The translations under genes and the position numbers were made by a program. Shown here piece after piece: positions 23,165-31,685 of a DNA stretch of 64,000 nucleotides (positions are counted from its first letter, which is position 1; each line of letters begins with the position of its first letter). A model generated the notes under the pieces. That model was not told where the DNA came from and ran no database searches. It worked only from the letters and a program-made list of their open reading frames with translations. This DNA is from JABFSS01 sp964449445. GTDB taxonomy: Bacteria; Patescibacteriota; Gracilibacteria; Peribacterales; Peribacteraceae. The stretch spans positions 123,009-187,008 of the forward strand of contig CAYUZT010000003.1 of assembly GCA_964449445.1 (NCBI GenBank), in the 5' to 3' direction.

Positions 23165-24043
23165 TCACAGCCCTCTCTCCTGCATGCGTGTTTGCAGTGT
23201 TCCTACTTCCAACCCTGCCATCGGCTTCGGAAGACCAGTGGACACTTCCATCAGCTTTTTCGCGTCTTTATAATGCACAGTCGCCTGCACAATCGCTTCT
23301 GCAGTTCTCCGAGGATCTGCAGATGTAAAGATACCTGAGCCCACAAAGACGCCCTCAGCACCGAGTGACATCAAGAGCGCCGCATCGGCGGGAGTGGCAA
23401 TGCCACCGGCAACAAAGGTCACAACCGGGAGTCGCTGATCCTTTCTCACTTTCTGGACCAGCTCGATCGGTACCCGCTGGAGGATCGCCCACTTCTTCAG
23501 CTGCATCGGTACCATTTTCTTGAGATCCGCTATCTCTTTCTTGATGAGCTTGAGATGACGGACCGCCTCGACAACATTCCCCGTCCCCGCTTCCCCTTTC
23601 GTCCGGATCATCGCCGCACCTTCGCTAATGCGACGAAGCGCCTCACCAAGGTTCGTTGCTCCGCAGACGAAGGGGACTTTGAACGGACGCTTGTCGACGT
23701 GATCGAAGGGATCTGCCGGCGTCAGGACTTCGGATTCATCGATGAAGTCGATCCCGAGCGCCTCCAGTATCCGCGCTTCCGCCGTATGCCCGATCCTTAT
23801 TTTCGCCATCACGGGAATACTCACCGCTTTCTGAATATCCTTAATGAGTTGTGGATCGCTCATGCGCGCGACTCCACCCTGCGCGCGAATATCGGACGGA
23901 ACGCGTTCCAGCGCCATCACCGCGCACGCACCGGCTCTCTCCGCAATTTTGGCCTGCTTCGCCGTGACCACATCCATGATCACCCCACCCTTGAGCATGC
24001 GGGCTAAATCTTCGCCGAGGATGTTGCGTCGAGTTTTGGCCAC
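23165..24043 (-). CDS. pdxS: Pyridoxal 5'-phosphate synthase subunit PdxS
   Basis: The 292-aa TIM-barrel synthase makes PLP from ribose 5-phosphate, glyceraldehyde 3-phosphate and ammonia. Signatures are GGVIMDVVTAKQAKIAERAGA, ALERVPSDIRAQGGVARMSDP, VMAKIRIGHTAEA with a conserved Lys, and TKGEAGTGNVVEAVRH. The start is GTG (GTGGCCAAAACT), with TACAAT 8 nt upstream. Together with PdxT this gives a complete DXP-independent vitamin B6 route. Confidence 0.97.
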   Translation of the reverse strand: MAKTRRNILGEDLARMLKGGVIMDVVTAKQAKIAERAGACAVMALERVPSDIRAQGGVARMSDPQLIKDIQKAVSIPVMAKIRIGHTAEARILEALGIDFIDESEVLTPADPFDHVDKRPFKVPFVCGATNLGEALRRISEGAAMIRTKGEAGTGNVVEAVRHLKLIKKEIADLKKMVPMQLKKWAILQRVPIELVQKVRKDQRLPVVTFVAGGIATPADAALLMSLGAEGVFVGSGIFTSADPRRTAEAIVQATVHYKDAKKLMEVSTGLPKPMAGLEVGTLQTRMQERGL

Positions 24044-24062
24044 GGGGCGAAATTGTACAGCT

Positions 24063-24530
24063 CTACTGGAAATTTTCCAGATCCTTCAAGACTTCCTGTG
24101 CATGCTCTTCTGGATCCACTTTCTCATAGACCTTCACAATCTTCCCCTTCGGCTCAATCAGATACGACATCCGCAGAATGCCCATGTACGTCTTCCCCAT
24201 GAAATGCTTCTCACCCCACACTCCATACGCTTTGATCACTTTTTCATCAAGATCGGATAACAGAGGAAATGGGATGGCAAAGTTCCCGGCGAATTTCTTG
24301 TGGCTTGCAACTGAATCCTTGCTGATACCGAGTATTCTGACGCCCTTCCTCGTGATCTCCTGAAACAGATCGCGAAATCCACATGCCTCCGCAGTGCACC
24401 CGGGCGTATCGTCCTTGGGATAAAAGTAAACGAGGACCCATTTGCCCTTCTCACTTTTCAGTGAGTGCATCTTTCCGTCCTGATCAGGAAGAGAAAAATC
24501 CGGAGCCGGAGAACCTGCGGAAAGCGGCAT
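24063..24530 (-). CDS. bcp: Thiol peroxidase of the Bcp/PrxQ type
   Basis: The 155-aa peroxiredoxin has the peroxidatic Cys in PKDDTPGCTAEACGFRD, with the second Cys five residues later as in PrxQ/Bcp. ISKDSVASHKKFA and PFPLLSD are family blocks. It reduces hydroperoxides using thioredoxin-like donors. The ATG at 24530 (MPLSAGSPAPDF) is preferred because TACAAT lies exactly 6 nt upstream; a start 15 nt further up would overlap that box. Confidence 0.94.
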   Translation of the reverse strand: MPLSAGSPAPDFSLPDQDGKMHSLKSEKGKWVLVYFYPKDDTPGCTAEACGFRDLFQEITRKGVRILGISKDSVASHKKFAGNFAIPFPLLSDLDEKVIKAYGVWGEKHFMGKTYMGILRMSYLIEPKGKIVKVYEKVDPEEHAQEVLKDLENFQ

Positions 24531-24536
24531 GGAATC

Positions 24537-24546
24537 ATTGTACACT
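24537..24546. promoter_or_regulatory. Overlapping divergent -10 boxes of bcp and the YbaK-like gene
   Basis: The minus strand has TACAAT (24537-24542), 6 nt before bcp. The plus strand has TACACT (24541-24546), 8 nt before ATG 24555. Confidence 0.5.
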
Positions 24547-24554
24547 GACTTCCG

Positions 24555-25031
24555 ATGTCACAGTTGTACGAAAACATCATTGGCCTCCTCAAACAGCATT
24601 TTGTTCCCTACACCGAATTCGATCATGATCCGATCCTCAATTATGAGGATGCCGAGAAGCAGAAGCAGGCATTCCAATGGACGGGAATAGAGAGCAAGAA
24701 CGTCTTCATGAAGGGATCTGATGGAAAGTACTACGTGTTCGTCACGTTCCAAGGGCAGCGGGTGGACTTCAAGAAATTGAAGGAACTCCTTGGTGTAAAA
24801 CTCTCTATCGCATCGGAAGAGGACGTGCGCACTGTGATCCACTGTGTTCCCGGCTGCGTCGCGCCGTTTGGATTCTCCGATCAAATCACGATCCTGCTCG
24901 ATCCAGCGCTCTTCACGCATACGGATTATCTTTTTTCTCCCGGCGTCACGACCAAGACGATTCAGACGAATGCACAGGAACTGAAGAAGATCTTCGATTC
25001 CATACCAAACCGGAAAATCGATGTGCCGTGA
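24555..25031 (+). CDS. YbaK/ProX-type aminoacyl-tRNA deacylase domain protein
   Basis: The 158-aa protein resembles free-standing trans-editing domains of the YbaK/ProX superfamily, which hydrolyse mischarged tRNAs. Visible features are a central GIESKNVFMKGSDGKYYVFVTF block with the conserved Lys, and HCVPGCVAPFGF, the family's GSVSPFG-like loop. Substrate specificity cannot be read from sequence. Its stop overlaps the GTG of the next gene (GTGA). Confidence 0.85.
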   Translation: MSQLYENIIGLLKQHFVPYTEFDHDPILNYEDAEKQKQAFQWTGIESKNVFMKGSDGKYYVFVTFQGQRVDFKKLKELLGVKLSIASEEDVRTVIHCVPGCVAPFGFSDQITILLDPALFTHTDYLFSPGVTTKTIQTNAQELKKIFDSIPNRKIDVP

Positions 25032-25720
25032 CTATGCGACGTTTCCTTTTTCTCATCGGAGTATTCTGCTTCCTGACAGGCTGCGCCCAGCTGATGCCCA
25101 CTCCTCCCATGAACCCTGGATCAATTCGCTTCGTGCCCATCGGCGATTCTTACACCATCGGTCAGGGGGTTGATCCCAAGGAGATTTGGCCAGTTGTGCT
25201 CACGGATAGACTGCGGGAGGCAGGCCTCGACATCGAGTTGATCGAGAATCCCGCACGCACCGGTTGGACGACGAATGATGCGATCAAGAAGGAATTACCT
25301 GTCTTTGAAGCGGCAGCACCCACCTTTTCCACTCTCCTCATCGGTGTGAACGATTGGGTACAGGGGGTTGATGCGGAAACCTTCCGAGAACGTCTGTCGC
25401 TTCTTCTCGATCAGATGCAGGCAGTGTTACCGCCGAACCGTCTGATCGTGATCACCATTCCCGACTTCAGCGTAACGCCGGTGGGAAGCAGTTTTGGCGA
25501 GCCATCAGACAACGCCGATGGCATACGTTCCTTCAATGCCATCATTCGGAAAGAAGCAGACAAACGAACTCTCCCCATCGTCGATATTTTCGCGCTCAGT
25601 CAGGCAATGGGCATAGACTCCTCGCTCGTCGCGGAGGACGGGCTCCATCCATCCGAAAAAGAACACGGTCTTTGGCTAGAACTGATCACACCAGTTGCTC
25701 TACAACTTTTGCAATCATGA
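25028..25720 (+). CDS. SGNH/GDSL-type esterase lipoprotein
   Basis: The 230-aa protein has a lipoprotein signal (MRRFLFLIGVFCFLTGC). The SGNH fold is shown by block I IGDSYTIGQG with the nucleophile Ser, block III GVNDWVQG with Gly and Asn, and block V DGLHPSEKEH with the catalytic Asp and His. It is probably a membrane-anchored hydrolase acting on an acyl or carbohydrate ester outside the cell. The GTG at 25028 overlaps the upstream stop (GTGA); an ATG at 25034 is an alternative. Confidence 0.88.
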   Translation: MTMRRFLFLIGVFCFLTGCAQLMPTPPMNPGSIRFVPIGDSYTIGQGVDPKEIWPVVLTDRLREAGLDIELIENPARTGWTTNDAIKKELPVFEAAAPTFSTLLIGVNDWVQGVDAETFRERLSLLLDQMQAVLPPNRLIVITIPDFSVTPVGSSFGEPSDNADGIRSFNAIIRKEADKRTLPIVDIFALSQAMGIDSSLVAEDGLHPSEKEHGLWLELITPVALQLLQS

Positions 25721-26010
25721 GGACGAAACATTTTCCCCATTGGCTGAAAGGAGGGCTGCTTGCAGTCGCTTTTGCCTTCATCTTTTTAGGATTGTGTTAT
25801 TTGTCCATTCTGCCCTCCAGCCACGATCTGATGATGATCTTCGGTTTTCCCCTGTGGCTTGGTCTCATGAGTGGATTTTTAGAAGACGCTGTTCCGTGGA
25901 TGAACATCGTCATGGGCATTCTTCTGACGGCGTTATTGTATTTTGGAATTGGTGCAGGGGTCGGTGCGATCTATGGAAGGATGCAGAGGGGTACAGTTGG
26001 CTATAAGTGA
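25717..26010 (+). CDS. Small membrane protein
   Basis: The 97-aa protein was not recognised. It has three hydrophobic segments (about residues 10-32, 38-55 and 62-85), the last Gly/Ala-rich, and a short basic tail. Its ATG overlaps the upstream stop (ATGA), which implies translational coupling to the SGNH lipoprotein. Confidence 0.65.
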   Translation: MRTKHFPHWLKGGLLAVAFAFIFLGLCYLSILPSSHDLMMIFGFPLWLGLMSGFLEDAVPWMNIVMGILLTALLYFGIGAGVGAIYGRMQRGTVGYK

Positions 26011-26034
26011 TATTTGTTCTATCTTTCGATTCAT

Positions 26035-26111
26035 CGGGACGTAGCTCAGTTGGCTAGAGCGCCTGGTTTGGGACCAGGAGGCCGTGGGTTCAAGTCCCTC
26101 CGTCCCGACCA
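26035..26111 (+). tRNA. tRNA-Pro (TGG)
   Basis: The 77-nt cloverleaf has acceptor CGGGACG/CGTCCCG, anticodon stem CCTGG/CCAGG around loop TTTGGGA (anticodon TGG), T-loop TTCAAGT and encoded CCA. Confidence 0.96.
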
Positions 26112-26120
26112 CATCAGCTA

Positions 26121-26918
26121 ATGGCATCACCCTTCATCAGCCTCTCAACCGACTTCGGCCCCGGCAATAAAGGGATCGGCGTCATGAAGGCGACGATCCT
26201 CGGCATCTGCCCGAATGCAGTTCTCATCGATCTCGCACACGACATCACGGGTTTTGGCATTGCCGAAGGCGCAAAACTCCTGGAATCCGTCTTCTACCTT
26301 CCCGTCGGCTTCCACATTTGCGTGGTGGATCCGGGAGTAGGCACCAAGCGAAGAGCTCTCGCAATCGAAACGAAGAGAGGAGACGTGCTCATCGGCCCTG
26401 ATAACGGCGTACTGAGGCCAGCAACGCGATTCTTGGGTGGCATCAAGAGCATTCATGAAATCACGAACCAAAAGTACATGCGACTGCCCGTGTCGCCCAT
26501 CTTTCACGGACGCGACGTGTTTGCACCCGCAGCGGCTCACCTTGCAGCGGGGGTAGCGCTTCAGGAACTCGGAGCGGCACTGACCGAAGATCAGCTGAGC
26601 AAAGCAGCGTATGACGAAGCCGTATTCAACAAAGATCACATTGATGCGCAGGCGATCCTCATCAATAAATTCGGCAGCGTCTTCCTGAATATCCGGCAGG
26701 AAGAGATGCACAAACTCGCAAAGCAGAATGCCACCATCACTCTCTCCTTTGCTGGCAAGTCCCTCGTTCTTCCCTACAAACGAACGTTTGGCGATGTGGA
26801 GAAAGGCAAAGAAGTGATACTCGATGATGACTTCGGGAGAGTGGAAATCGCGATCAACCAGGGAAGCTTCGCAGACAGATTCGGAGTGCAACCGGGAGAT
26901 CACATCACGCTGCACTAA
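26121..26918 (+). CDS. SAM hydroxide adenosyltransferase (DUF62 family)
   Basis: The 265-aa protein belongs to the family that splits S-adenosylmethionine with water into adenosine and methionine, related to fluorinase. Family blocks are ISLSTDFGPG at the N-terminus, CPNAVLIDLAHDI, VVDPGVGTKRRALAI, LIGPDNGVL and FHGRDVFAPAAAHLA. The start codon lies 9 nt after tRNA-Pro. A GC-rich hairpin follows the stop. Confidence 0.92.
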   Translation: MASPFISLSTDFGPGNKGIGVMKATILGICPNAVLIDLAHDITGFGIAEGAKLLESVFYLPVGFHICVVDPGVGTKRRALAIETKRGDVLIGPDNGVLRPATRFLGGIKSIHEITNQKYMRLPVSPIFHGRDVFAPAAAHLAAGVALQELGAALTEDQLSKAAYDEAVFNKDHIDAQAILINKFGSVFLNIRQEEMHKLAKQNATITLSFAGKSLVLPYKRTFGDVEKGKEVILDDDFGRVEIAINQGSFADRFGVQPGDHITLH

Positions 26919-26919
26919 A

Positions 26920-26946
26920 AAGCGGGCCCGAGAGCCCGCTTAATTT
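26920..26946. terminator. Stem-loop terminator
   Basis: AAGCGGGC (26920-26927) and GCCCGCTT (26934-26941) form a perfect 8-bp stem with a 6-nt loop, followed by a weak T-tract (AATTTC). The gene on the other side is convergent. Confidence 0.7.
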
Positions 26947-26952
26947 CACAGT

Positions 26953-26981
26953 TGTCATCCTGAGCGTAGCGAAGGATCAGC
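26953..26981. repeat. Dispersed TTGTCATCCTGAGCGTAGCG-type repeat
   Basis: The sequence TTGTCATCCTGAGCGTAGCG followed by AAGGATC resembles the elements at 48601 (TTGTCATCCCGAGCGGAGAC) and 49335. It belongs to a scattered short repeat family. Confidence 0.55.
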
Positions 26982-27327
26982 TCTTGCTTCCAAATCCAAC
27001 GACCAAGCAGACCGCGGCGATGGCGGCGTGCAGCAGGTTGTCCGCGGTGTTCACGGCGATGAGGCCGAGAACCGTGGTGCCCTGAACGTAGCCGGCCACA
27101 GCGACCACGCCGTAGACGAGACCGAAGATGATCAAAAACATCCTGGCCATGCCGCGGTTACCGGCTACCAGCAGACCGATAAGGCCGGAAGCGAGGTGGA
27201 TAATGTTATGAAGCGTGTCGGTTTCGAAAATGCCGAGCAGCGGGCTGGGCATTACGAAGCCGAGAAGCCCGACGACGAGCAAAACGACCCCGAGAATGCG
27301 GGTCAAAGGTGTAACGAGAGATCCCAT
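26977..27327 (-). CDS. DUF4383-like membrane protein
   Basis: The 116-aa protein has four hydrophobic helices. TPLTRILGVVLLVVGLLGFV, LHNIIHLASGLIGLLVA and NTADNLLHAAIAAVCLVVGF fit DUF4383 (PF14325-type) proteins, whose function is unknown. The ATG at 27327 opens just before the first helix. Confidence 0.7.
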   Translation of the reverse strand: MGSLVTPLTRILGVVLLVVGLLGFVMPSPLLGIFETDTLHNIIHLASGLIGLLVAGNRGMARMFLIIFGLVYGVVAVAGYVQGTTVLGLIAVNTADNLLHAAIAAVCLVVGFGSKS

Positions 27328-27448
27328 AGGGGAAAGGGGGGAAGGAATTTCCTCATACACTAGCAAAGAGAACTACCGCTGCAATCAAAATTCAAAAAGC
27401 TGCAACAGAATATGTACAGAGGAGCAATCATGGTTCAGAGTGATCTCC

Positions 27449-28759
27449 ATGGTGACGAAGATCTCTCCTGTCGCGCAATCCGCCCCTCTTGCCTACCGCC
27501 TGAGGCCACGGACGCTCAGCGAGTTCATCGGACAAGAAGACGTCGTCGGACCGGATACGCCGCTCAAGATAGCGATTGAACGGGATCAATTGAGTTCGGC
27601 AATCCTTTCCGGACCGCCCGGCACCGGGAAAACCACGCTCGCGCATGTGATCTCCAATATCACCGAAGCCCAGTTCGTGCAGGTGAACGCCGTCACGAGC
27701 GGCGTGAAGGAACTGAAGGAAATTTGCGCGCATGCCGAGGAACTGCTGAAGAACCTGAAGCAGCGGACGGTCCTCTTCATCGATGAAATCCACCGGTTCA
27801 ACCGCTCCCAGCAGGATGCGCTCCTTCCATCCGTGGAAAACGGCAGCGTGATCCTCATCGGCGCGACGACGCAGAATCCCTACTTCGATGTGAATGCCGC
27901 GCTGATTTCCCGTTCGCAGGTGGTGTTGCTAAAGCCTCTCACCATCGAGAACCTCACGGCCATTTTGAGAAACGCTCTGGACGATGAACGCGGATTTGCC
28001 GGAAACGTGAAAGCAGATGATGCGGTTCTTGAACGCATTGCCCATGTTGCCAATGGCGACGCGCGCATCGCGCTCAATACGCTGGAGCTGACCATCATGA
28101 CCGCGGGCAAGAAGCTGACCGTCCAAAACGCCGAGAAAATCCTCCGCCAGAAATCCCTGCGGTACGATAAATCCGGCGAGGACCATTACAACGTGATTTC
28201 CGCGTTCATCAAATCGATGCGCGGATCGGATCCCGATGCCGCGCTCCTCTGGATGTTTCGGATGCTCCAGAGTGGCGAAGATCCGCGCTTCATCTTCCGC
28301 CGCATGGCGATCTTCGCGTCGGAGGACGTCGGCAATGCCGATCCACGAGCGCTCCAAATGGTCATCAGCGCGTGGCAGGCGTTTGAACTCGTCGGTCTGC
28401 CCGAAGGAGAATTCTTTCTTGCGCACGCATGCGTCTATGTCTCTCAAGCGCCCAAGAGCAATGCCGTCACGCGCGCGATGGGAGCCGCAAAACACGCAAT
28501 GCTCCAGTCCCCCACTCTGGAAGTCCCGAATCACTTGAGGAATGCTCCTGTCAAAGGGATGAAAGAGCAGGGGTACGGAGTGAATTATGAATATCCGCAT
28601 AATCACGAGGGAGCAGTCGTCGCCGCCAATTACTTCCCGGTCGGGATGGAGACGCAGAATTTCTATGAGCCATCGGATCGGGGATTTGAGGCCGATGTGC
28701 GCAAGCGAATGCAAGACGTGAAAGCCAAAATTCGGAAAGTGCCGGTCGCAAAGGTGTAG
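27449..28759 (+). CDS. rarA: Replication-associated recombination protein RarA (MgsA)
   Basis: The 436-aa AAA+ ATPase has LAYRLRPRTLSEFIGQEDVVG, Walker A (SGPPGTGKTTLAH), Walker B with FIDEIHRFNRSQQDALLP, sensor 1 IGATTQNPYF and the C-terminal tetramerisation region (GYGVNYEYPHNHEGAVVAANYFP). It acts at stalled replication forks. The ATG at 27449 gives the family's usual N-terminus. It is followed closely by priA. Confidence 0.96.
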   Translation: MVTKISPVAQSAPLAYRLRPRTLSEFIGQEDVVGPDTPLKIAIERDQLSSAILSGPPGTGKTTLAHVISNITEAQFVQVNAVTSGVKELKEICAHAEELLKNLKQRTVLFIDEIHRFNRSQQDALLPSVENGSVILIGATTQNPYFDVNAALISRSQVVLLKPLTIENLTAILRNALDDERGFAGNVKADDAVLERIAHVANGDARIALNTLELTIMTAGKKLTVQNAEKILRQKSLRYDKSGEDHYNVISAFIKSMRGSDPDAALLWMFRMLQSGEDPRFIFRRMAIFASEDVGNADPRALQMVISAWQAFELVGLPEGEFFLAHACVYVSQAPKSNAVTRAMGAAKHAMLQSPTLEVPNHLRNAPVKGMKEQGYGVNYEYPHNHEGAVVAANYFPVGMETQNFYEPSDRGFEADVRKRMQDVKAKIRKVPVAKV

Positions 28760-28770
28760 CATAGGCCCCC

Positions 28771-30966
28771 ATGTTCCTGACCGTCGTCACCGCCTCGCGC
28801 TCCGGAGCCATTGGCTCTGGGTTAACGTACGAAGTTGGTGACGCTTCGCAAGCTCCCGCCTACGCTGAAGCTTCGGCGGGCAGGCAGCATGACATAAAAC
28901 CAGGATCGATAGTCAGAGTTCCACTCAGAAAAAGAATCGTGGAAGGAATAGTCATCGAGGTCATGAAGAAAAAACTTCAGACCGAGTTCGACCTGAGATT
29001 GGTCAAAGACGTGCTGGGCAACTCCCCTCTCCTGACGGAAGCACAGATGAAGACAGTGAAGTGGATGGCGGAGTACTACTTCTGTTCGCTGCGGCAAGCT
29101 CTTCAAGTCTGGCTCCCTCCACCGCCGTGGTCACGACTTCTTCCGGCTGAGATCGTCATGATCCGGAAATTCAAAGATGATGTGCCGCGTGGAAAAAAAG
29201 CGCTGGCAGTGATGGAATTCCTCAGGGACTCAGAATGGACATCACGTGACACGATCATGCACGAGACCGGAGCAAGTACAGCGGTACTCAAAAGGCTCCT
29301 TGAGCTTTCATTGATTGAGCAACGGAAAAAACGTGAAAGTCCCGAGCCCGAGCCCGGTCCCGGTCCCGGTCCCGAAATCACTAATCACCAGACCCTGACC
29401 GACGCTCAACGAGAAGTCTATGACGCTATCCGCACCGACCCCCGCCCTTCCCTCCTCTTCGGCATCACCAGCAGCGGCAAGACCGAAATTTACGCGTCAC
29501 TGATCGCCGATACTGTCGCGCGCGGCAAACAAGCAATTCTGCTTGTGCCAGAGATTCTGCTCACCGAGAACGTTGTCGATCGTTTTGAAAAGCTCCTTCC
29601 GCGGGAGCGCATTGCCATTCTGCACAGTCGGCTCAAACCCGCCCAACGCAAAAATGAATGGAAGCGCATTCACGCGGGCGACGTGAGTTTGGTGATCGGG
29701 TCGCGCAGCGCGCTCTTCGCGCCCCTCAAGAACCTCGGCCTCGTGATTCTGGATGAAGAGCACGAATGGACCTACAAGAACGAGCAGACGCCGCGCTACC
29801 ACGCGCGCGAGACTGCCGAGGCGCTCTGCAGGAATGCGAACGCCAAATTGCTGCTCGGAAGCGCCACTCCGTCGCTTGAATCGTGGGCGCGAGCCAAGAG
29901 CGGGTCTTCGACCCGCGGACAATACCATCTTGCCAGGCTTCCCGATCGGTACGGGAGCAACAGTCTCCCGCAGGTGAAGATCATTGACCTCGCCACTGCC
30001 GAGTTCAACTCGCAGTATCCGTTCACGGCAGAGTTGCTCGCGGCAATCGATGCCCGATTGAAGCTCCAGGAGCAATGTGTTCTCTTTCTTAATCGCAGAG
30101 GGATGGCGAGCGCGCTTCTGTGCCTCCAGTGCCGCAGGCGCGTCACGTCACCCGAGTCGCAGCTGCCCTTCACCGTTCATCACAATGCAGATGGAAAGCC
30201 CTACCTGATCGATCACACGACGGGCATCACTGCTCCCGTCCCCGCGCAGTGCCCGCACTGCGGCAGCGTGAAGCTGCATGAAATTGGAGCAGGGACGCAG
30301 CGCATTGAAGCGATTCTCAAGAGTGCTTTTCCGAAAGCGCGCCTGCTGCGGGCGGATACCGATACGCTGGAGACGCCTGAGCAGATGCGAAGTCTCCTTG
30401 GGAAGATGAAGAACGGCGAAGCGGATATTCTCCTGGGGACGCAAACCGTCGTGAAGGGTCTCGATCTCCCCAACGTCACGCTGGCGGCTGTGCTCATTGC
30501 CGATATCGGGCTGTCGCTGCCGCACTTCCGCGCCGGGGAACGCATTTTGCAACTGCTCACGCAGCTGACGGGAAGGAGTGGCAGGGCAAAACTCGGCGAG
30601 GTGATCATTCAGACGTTCCGTCCCGATGCTCCGGAAGTTCTGGCCGCGGCAAGGCATGAGACCGAACGTTACTTGGATGACGAGTTGCACATGCGTAAGC
30701 ATCTGGGCTATCCGCCGGCAACATCGATGATCCGTCTGCTCGTCCGTGGCCCGAGCGCTCAGGGCACGGCAAAACAGCTGCACGGAGAACTTCTCAACCG
30801 CGGATTGCGCTACGGAAACACCGCAAAAATTTCTTTCGGCCCCACGCTCTTCGGCGGTGGCAGGGAGTGGCAGGTACTCATACGAGGAGCGCAGCCACGA
30901 GAACTCCTCACGGATATGGGTCTGAAAGACATGGTTGTGGATGTTGATCCTATGGAAACGATCTAA
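28771..30966 (+). CDS. priA: Primosomal protein N' (PriA helicase)
   Basis: The 731-aa replication-restart helicase has Walker A in LLFGITSSGKTEIY, the DEEH box ILDEEHEWTYKNEQTPRYHARE, LGSATPSLESW, FLNRRGMASALL and GTQTVVKGLDLPNV. Only two of the four zinc Cys pairs remain (CLQC and CPHC); the inner two pairs are replaced by TSPESQLPFTVHHNADG-type sequence. Three stretches look like in-frame repeat insertions: residues about 24-40 (DASQAPAYAEASAGRQ), a Pro/Gly/Glu linker near 190-205 and SGSSTR near 377. A TAGCAT hexamer lies 8 nt upstream of the ATG. Confidence 0.94.
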   Translation: MFLTVVTASRSGAIGSGLTYEVGDASQAPAYAEASAGRQHDIKPGSIVRVPLRKRIVEGIVIEVMKKKLQTEFDLRLVKDVLGNSPLLTEAQMKTVKWMAEYYFCSLRQALQVWLPPPPWSRLLPAEIVMIRKFKDDVPRGKKALAVMEFLRDSEWTSRDTIMHETGASTAVLKRLLELSLIEQRKKRESPEPEPGPGPGPEITNHQTLTDAQREVYDAIRTDPRPSLLFGITSSGKTEIYASLIADTVARGKQAILLVPEILLTENVVDRFEKLLPRERIAILHSRLKPAQRKNEWKRIHAGDVSLVIGSRSALFAPLKNLGLVILDEEHEWTYKNEQTPRYHARETAEALCRNANAKLLLGSATPSLESWARAKSGSSTRGQYHLARLPDRYGSNSLPQVKIIDLATAEFNSQYPFTAELLAAIDARLKLQEQCVLFLNRRGMASALLCLQCRRRVTSPESQLPFTVHHNADGKPYLIDHTTGITAPVPAQCPHCGSVKLHEIGAGTQRIEAILKSAFPKARLLRADTDTLETPEQMRSLLGKMKNGEADILLGTQTVVKGLDLPNVTLAAVLIADIGLSLPHFRAGERILQLLTQLTGRSGRAKLGEVIIQTFRPDAPEVLAAARHETERYLDDELHMRKHLGYPPATSMIRLLVRGPSAQGTAKQLHGELLNRGLRYGNTAKISFGPTLFGGGREWQVLIRGAQPRELLTDMGLKDMVVDVDPMETI
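28845..28887. repeat. Palindromic repeat in frame near the priA start
   Basis: CCCGCC (28855-28860) and GGCGGG (28875-28880) close a loop containing TACGCTGAAGCTTC. It encodes APAYAEASAGRQ, extra relative to the PriA family. Confidence 0.6.
29900..29916. repeat. Palindrome GCGGGTCTTCGACCCGC in priA
   Basis: A perfect 6-bp stem with loop CTTCG. The same core appears reversed in tkt at 52045-52065. It encodes SGSSTRG, a short insertion after the conserved SATPSLESW. Confidence 0.65.
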
Positions 30967-31053
30967 TTTTAGCTGGTTAGCTTTTTAGCTTTTTAGCTTA
31001 TAGAAGGGAAAATCTTTTCACGCTAAGCTAACAAGCTCACAAGCTAAGAAGCT
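30967..31053 (+). terminator. Hairpin with tandem TTAGCTTTT/AAGCTNAN arms (family A)
   Basis: The left arm (30967-31000) repeats TTAGCTTTT-like units and starts immediately after the priA TAA. The right arm (31024-31053) repeats TAAGCTAAC, AAGCTCAC, AAGCTAAG, AAGCT. The arms are mutually complementary through the AGCT cores. Confidence 0.65.
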
Positions 31054-31093
31054 CGCAAGAGAAACCGAGAATCAAAGGAGTAACCTGATAAAC

Positions 31094-31684
31094 ATGAGTT
31101 ATCAAGAATATGCAGCCGAATTCCTCGGCACATTCGCCCTCTGCTTCGTCGTCTGGCTCTCCGTCGCATTCCAGATGCCGTTCTCCACTCCCGTGATGGC
31201 GGCGGTCACGCTGGGTCTCTTTGTCTATACCGTGGGAGGAATCAGCGGCGCGCACCTGAACCCCGCGGTCACCATCGGCATGTTCAGCGCGAACAAGATC
31301 AAGACGAACGACGCGCTCATGTACGTCGTCTGTCAGCTCGCGGGTGCCGCAGTCGCCATGACGGTGGGACGCCTGATGAGCGGCCAGATTGCATCGGTCA
31401 CGCACGCGGTCACTCTTACGGCAGGAATCGGCGAAGCGATCGGCGCGTTCTTCCTGGCATTCGGCGTGATGTCTGCAACGATCCAGAAAATTCCCCCGGC
31501 TGCAGCGGGTCTGGTGGTCGGAAGCTCGCTCCTGATCGGCATCTACGCCGCATTTCCCTTCAGCAATGCGATCATCAACCCCGCAGTGGCGCTGTCGGTG
31601 AACTCCTTCGGGCCGATGGAAATCCTCGGGCCGCTGGTGGGCGCCGTGTGCGGAGCGTGGGCGAGGGTGAAGTTGGAAAAATGA
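31094..31684 (+). CDS. Aquaporin / MIP-family channel
   Basis: The 196-aa channel has both NPA boxes (GAHLNPAVTIG and NAIINPAVALS) and six hydrophobic helices, but is shorter than the usual 230-270 residues. Water or small-solute conduction is expected; specificity is not decidable. An AAAGGAG motif sits 17-23 nt before the ATG, one of the few Shine-Dalgarno-like sequences in the window. Confidence 0.92.
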   Translation: MSYQEYAAEFLGTFALCFVVWLSVAFQMPFSTPVMAAVTLGLFVYTVGGISGAHLNPAVTIGMFSANKIKTNDALMYVVCQLAGAAVAMTVGRLMSGQIASVTHAVTLTAGIGEAIGAFFLAFGVMSATIQKIPPAAAGLVVGSSLLIGIYAAFPFSNAIINPAVALSVNSFGPMEILGPLVGAVCGAWARVKLEK

Positions 31685-31685
31685 A

